Part shown: piece by piece, positions 7,701 to 7,887 of the stretch
Layout: every line of letters starts with the position of its first letter
How positions within the stretch are numbered: position 1 is the first letter of the stretch
NCBI GenBank assembly: GCA_023481335.1
Contig: JAMCWI010000176.1
Location: forward strand, 1-7,887
From: Bacillota bacterium
Lineage (GTDB): Bacteria; Bacillota; Desulfotomaculia; Desulfotomaculales; Desulfotomaculaceae
Length of the DNA: 7,887 nucleotides
Direction: 5' to 3'
Notes under the pieces: model-generated
The model's database searches: none
Seen by the model: only the letters and a program-made list of their open reading frames with translations
What the model was told of the DNA's origin: nothing
Translations under genes and position numbers: made by a program

Positions 7701-7887
7701 ACATAGCCGACTTTATCCGGGCGGGTAAGATAAACATGGTTCTAAACACCCTGACTAGGGGCAAGGCCCCGGAGAGGGACGGGTTCCGTATACGGCGTGT
7801 GGCGGTGGAGTACGGGGTGCCCTGCCTGACGTCCCTGGATACGGCCTGGGCGCTGCTGGAAGTATTGACCTTTATAAAAAAAGGGGA
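4715..7887 (+). CDS. carB: Carbamoyl phosphate synthase large subunit (3' end missing)
   Basis: It makes carbamoyl phosphate from bicarbonate, ammonia delivered by CarA, and two ATP. The frame is open from the ATG at 4715 to the window edge: 1057 complete codons plus two bases, compared with about 1070 residues for the family, so only the extreme C-terminus is missing. A GGGAGG Shine-Dalgarno (4703-4708) overlaps the carA end. The two homologous ATP-grasp halves are both intact. The first has [15 protein letters not shown] near the N-terminus, Arg169 in RPAYTLGG and Glu298 in [10 protein letters not shown]. The second starts at about residue 550 with [15 protein letters not shown], with Arg710 in RPSYVLGG and Glu835 in EVNPRASRT. 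The MGS-like allosteric domain starts near residue 936 and includes ATGGTAAYL. The usual GGQTALN of the first half reads GGQVGLN. No frameshift was found on reading all codons. Confidence 0.96.
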   Translation, partial: MPLDKSIKKVMVIGSGPIIIGQAAEFDYAGTQACRALREEGLEVVLINSNPATIMTDMNMADRVYIEPLTPEFVTMVIRQERPDGIVPGLGGQVGLNMAKHLAETGVLDQYGVRLLGTPLEAIKRAEDRDGFKSTMESIGEPVPESVVVETVEAAVAFAGEIGFPLVVRPAYTLGGTGGGMVYDMDQLVSTTTRGLNLSIIHQCLIERSLVGWKEIEFEVMRDNNNNCITICSMENIDPMGIHTGDSIVVAPVQTLTDREYQMLRTASLKIIRALDVAGGCNVQYALDPHSMSYYVIEVNPRVSRSSALASKATGYPIAKVSGKIAVGLNLDEIKNAVTGKTYACFEPSIDYVVLKFPRWPFDKFSLANRRLGTQMKATGEVMSIDRTMEGALMKAVRSLEIGTPGLMLNGVEKLSDSEIDHELKEADDRRLFILAEAMRRGMLDSHLYKVTGIDHFFLSKIRAVVEMEQKMARGGSAGLTPEVVREAKRMGCADEYIAQSAGVAEDLVRELRRLNSIKPVYKMVDTCAAEFEALTPYYYSCYEGEDEAGPTEKPKVVVLGGGPIRIGQGIEFDYCSVHSVWAIREEGLEAIIINNNPETVSTDFDTADRLYFEPLLAEDVLHILDNEKPEGVIVQFGGQTPINLAARLHRAGIKILGTSVEDIDRAEDREKFDSLLVELGIPKPPGKTAFSVQEAQKIAADIGFPVLVRPSYVLGGRAMEIVYNSDELLNYMATAVKVTPEHPVLVDKYLLGQELEVDAIADGETVLIPGIMRHVERAGVHSGDSIAVYPANQVEYRVKKQIEQYTVKLALALNVRGMINIQYVLHNGQVYVLEVNPRASRTVPYMSKITGIPMISLATRAILGRSLKDLGYSTGLYPETGIIGVKAPVFSFSKLLEVDVTLGPEMKSTGEVMGVDHSYPRALYKALVAAGYIIPAQGTVLATIADKDKEEALPLIRGMTEIGFKICATGGTAAYLKGKGLPVERVNKVGEGSPNIADFIRAGKINMVLNTLTRGKAPERDGFRIRRVAVEYGVPCLTSLDTAWALLEVLTFIKKG

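Noticed and set aside
4715..7887. Possible carB frameshift or pseudogene because it lacks a stop
   Set aside because: Reading every codon gave a continuous open frame with both ATP-grasp halves and the MGS-like domain; the missing stop is due to the window edge.

Overview
The window carries the first part of a de novo pyrimidine (UMP) biosynthesis operon. All genes are on the + strand, in the order pyrR - pyrB - pyrC - carA (pyrAA) - carB (pyrAB), and carB runs off the right edge a few codons before its expected end. The gene order, the PyrR-type RNA attenuators, the Shine-Dalgarno-dependent TTG and GTG starts, and the GC-rich codons with heavy AGG (Arg) and ATA (Ile) use point to a Gram-positive bacterium of the Firmicutes. 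A Desulfotomaculum/Pelotomaculum-like member of the Clostridia (Peptococcaceae sense) is my best guess. The taxonomic call is an inference from style, not from a database match.

Layout. Positions 1-437 are non-coding. They hold a tandem 10-bp repeat (11-30), an A/T-flanked hairpin terminator (65-90), a few degenerate heptamer repeats (130-150), a 52-bp GGGGACA-ended foldback element (167-218) inside a larger inverted repeat, a GC-rich terminator (236-255), a sigma-A-like promoter (260-288), and a PyrR attenuator (PyrR hairpin 310-341, terminator 364-398). pyrR follows at 438-995. The 344-bp pyrR-pyrB gap holds a second PyrR attenuator (hairpin 1004-1035, terminator 1068-1107) and then a cluster of the same GGGGACA-ended elements (1140-1191, 1260-1310, plus a degenerate part between them). 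pyrB (1340-2278) overlaps pyrC (2262-3536). An 89-bp gap with five perfect-period heptamers (3549-3583) precedes carA (3626-4711), which is 3 bp from carB (4715 to the edge).

How it works together. CarA and CarB make carbamoyl phosphate from glutamine, bicarbonate and ATP. PyrB joins it to aspartate, and PyrC closes the ring to dihydroorotate. PyrR senses UMP/UTP versus PRPP and binds two RNA hairpins with an identical 17-nt core. Binding should free the downstream terminators when pyrimidines are plentiful. The later genes (pyrK, pyrD, pyrF, pyrE in Bacillus) would be expected beyond the right edge. The uracil permease gene pyrP, which lies between pyrR and pyrB in Bacillus subtilis, is absent here.

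I found no evidence of a wholly new system: the coding content is standard. The parts worth a second look are the non-coding ones: the pair of mutually exclusive attenuator folds, the family of roughly 52-bp foldback elements sitting in the pyr leader regions, the heptamer repeats, and an inverted repeat that fills the promoter spacer.
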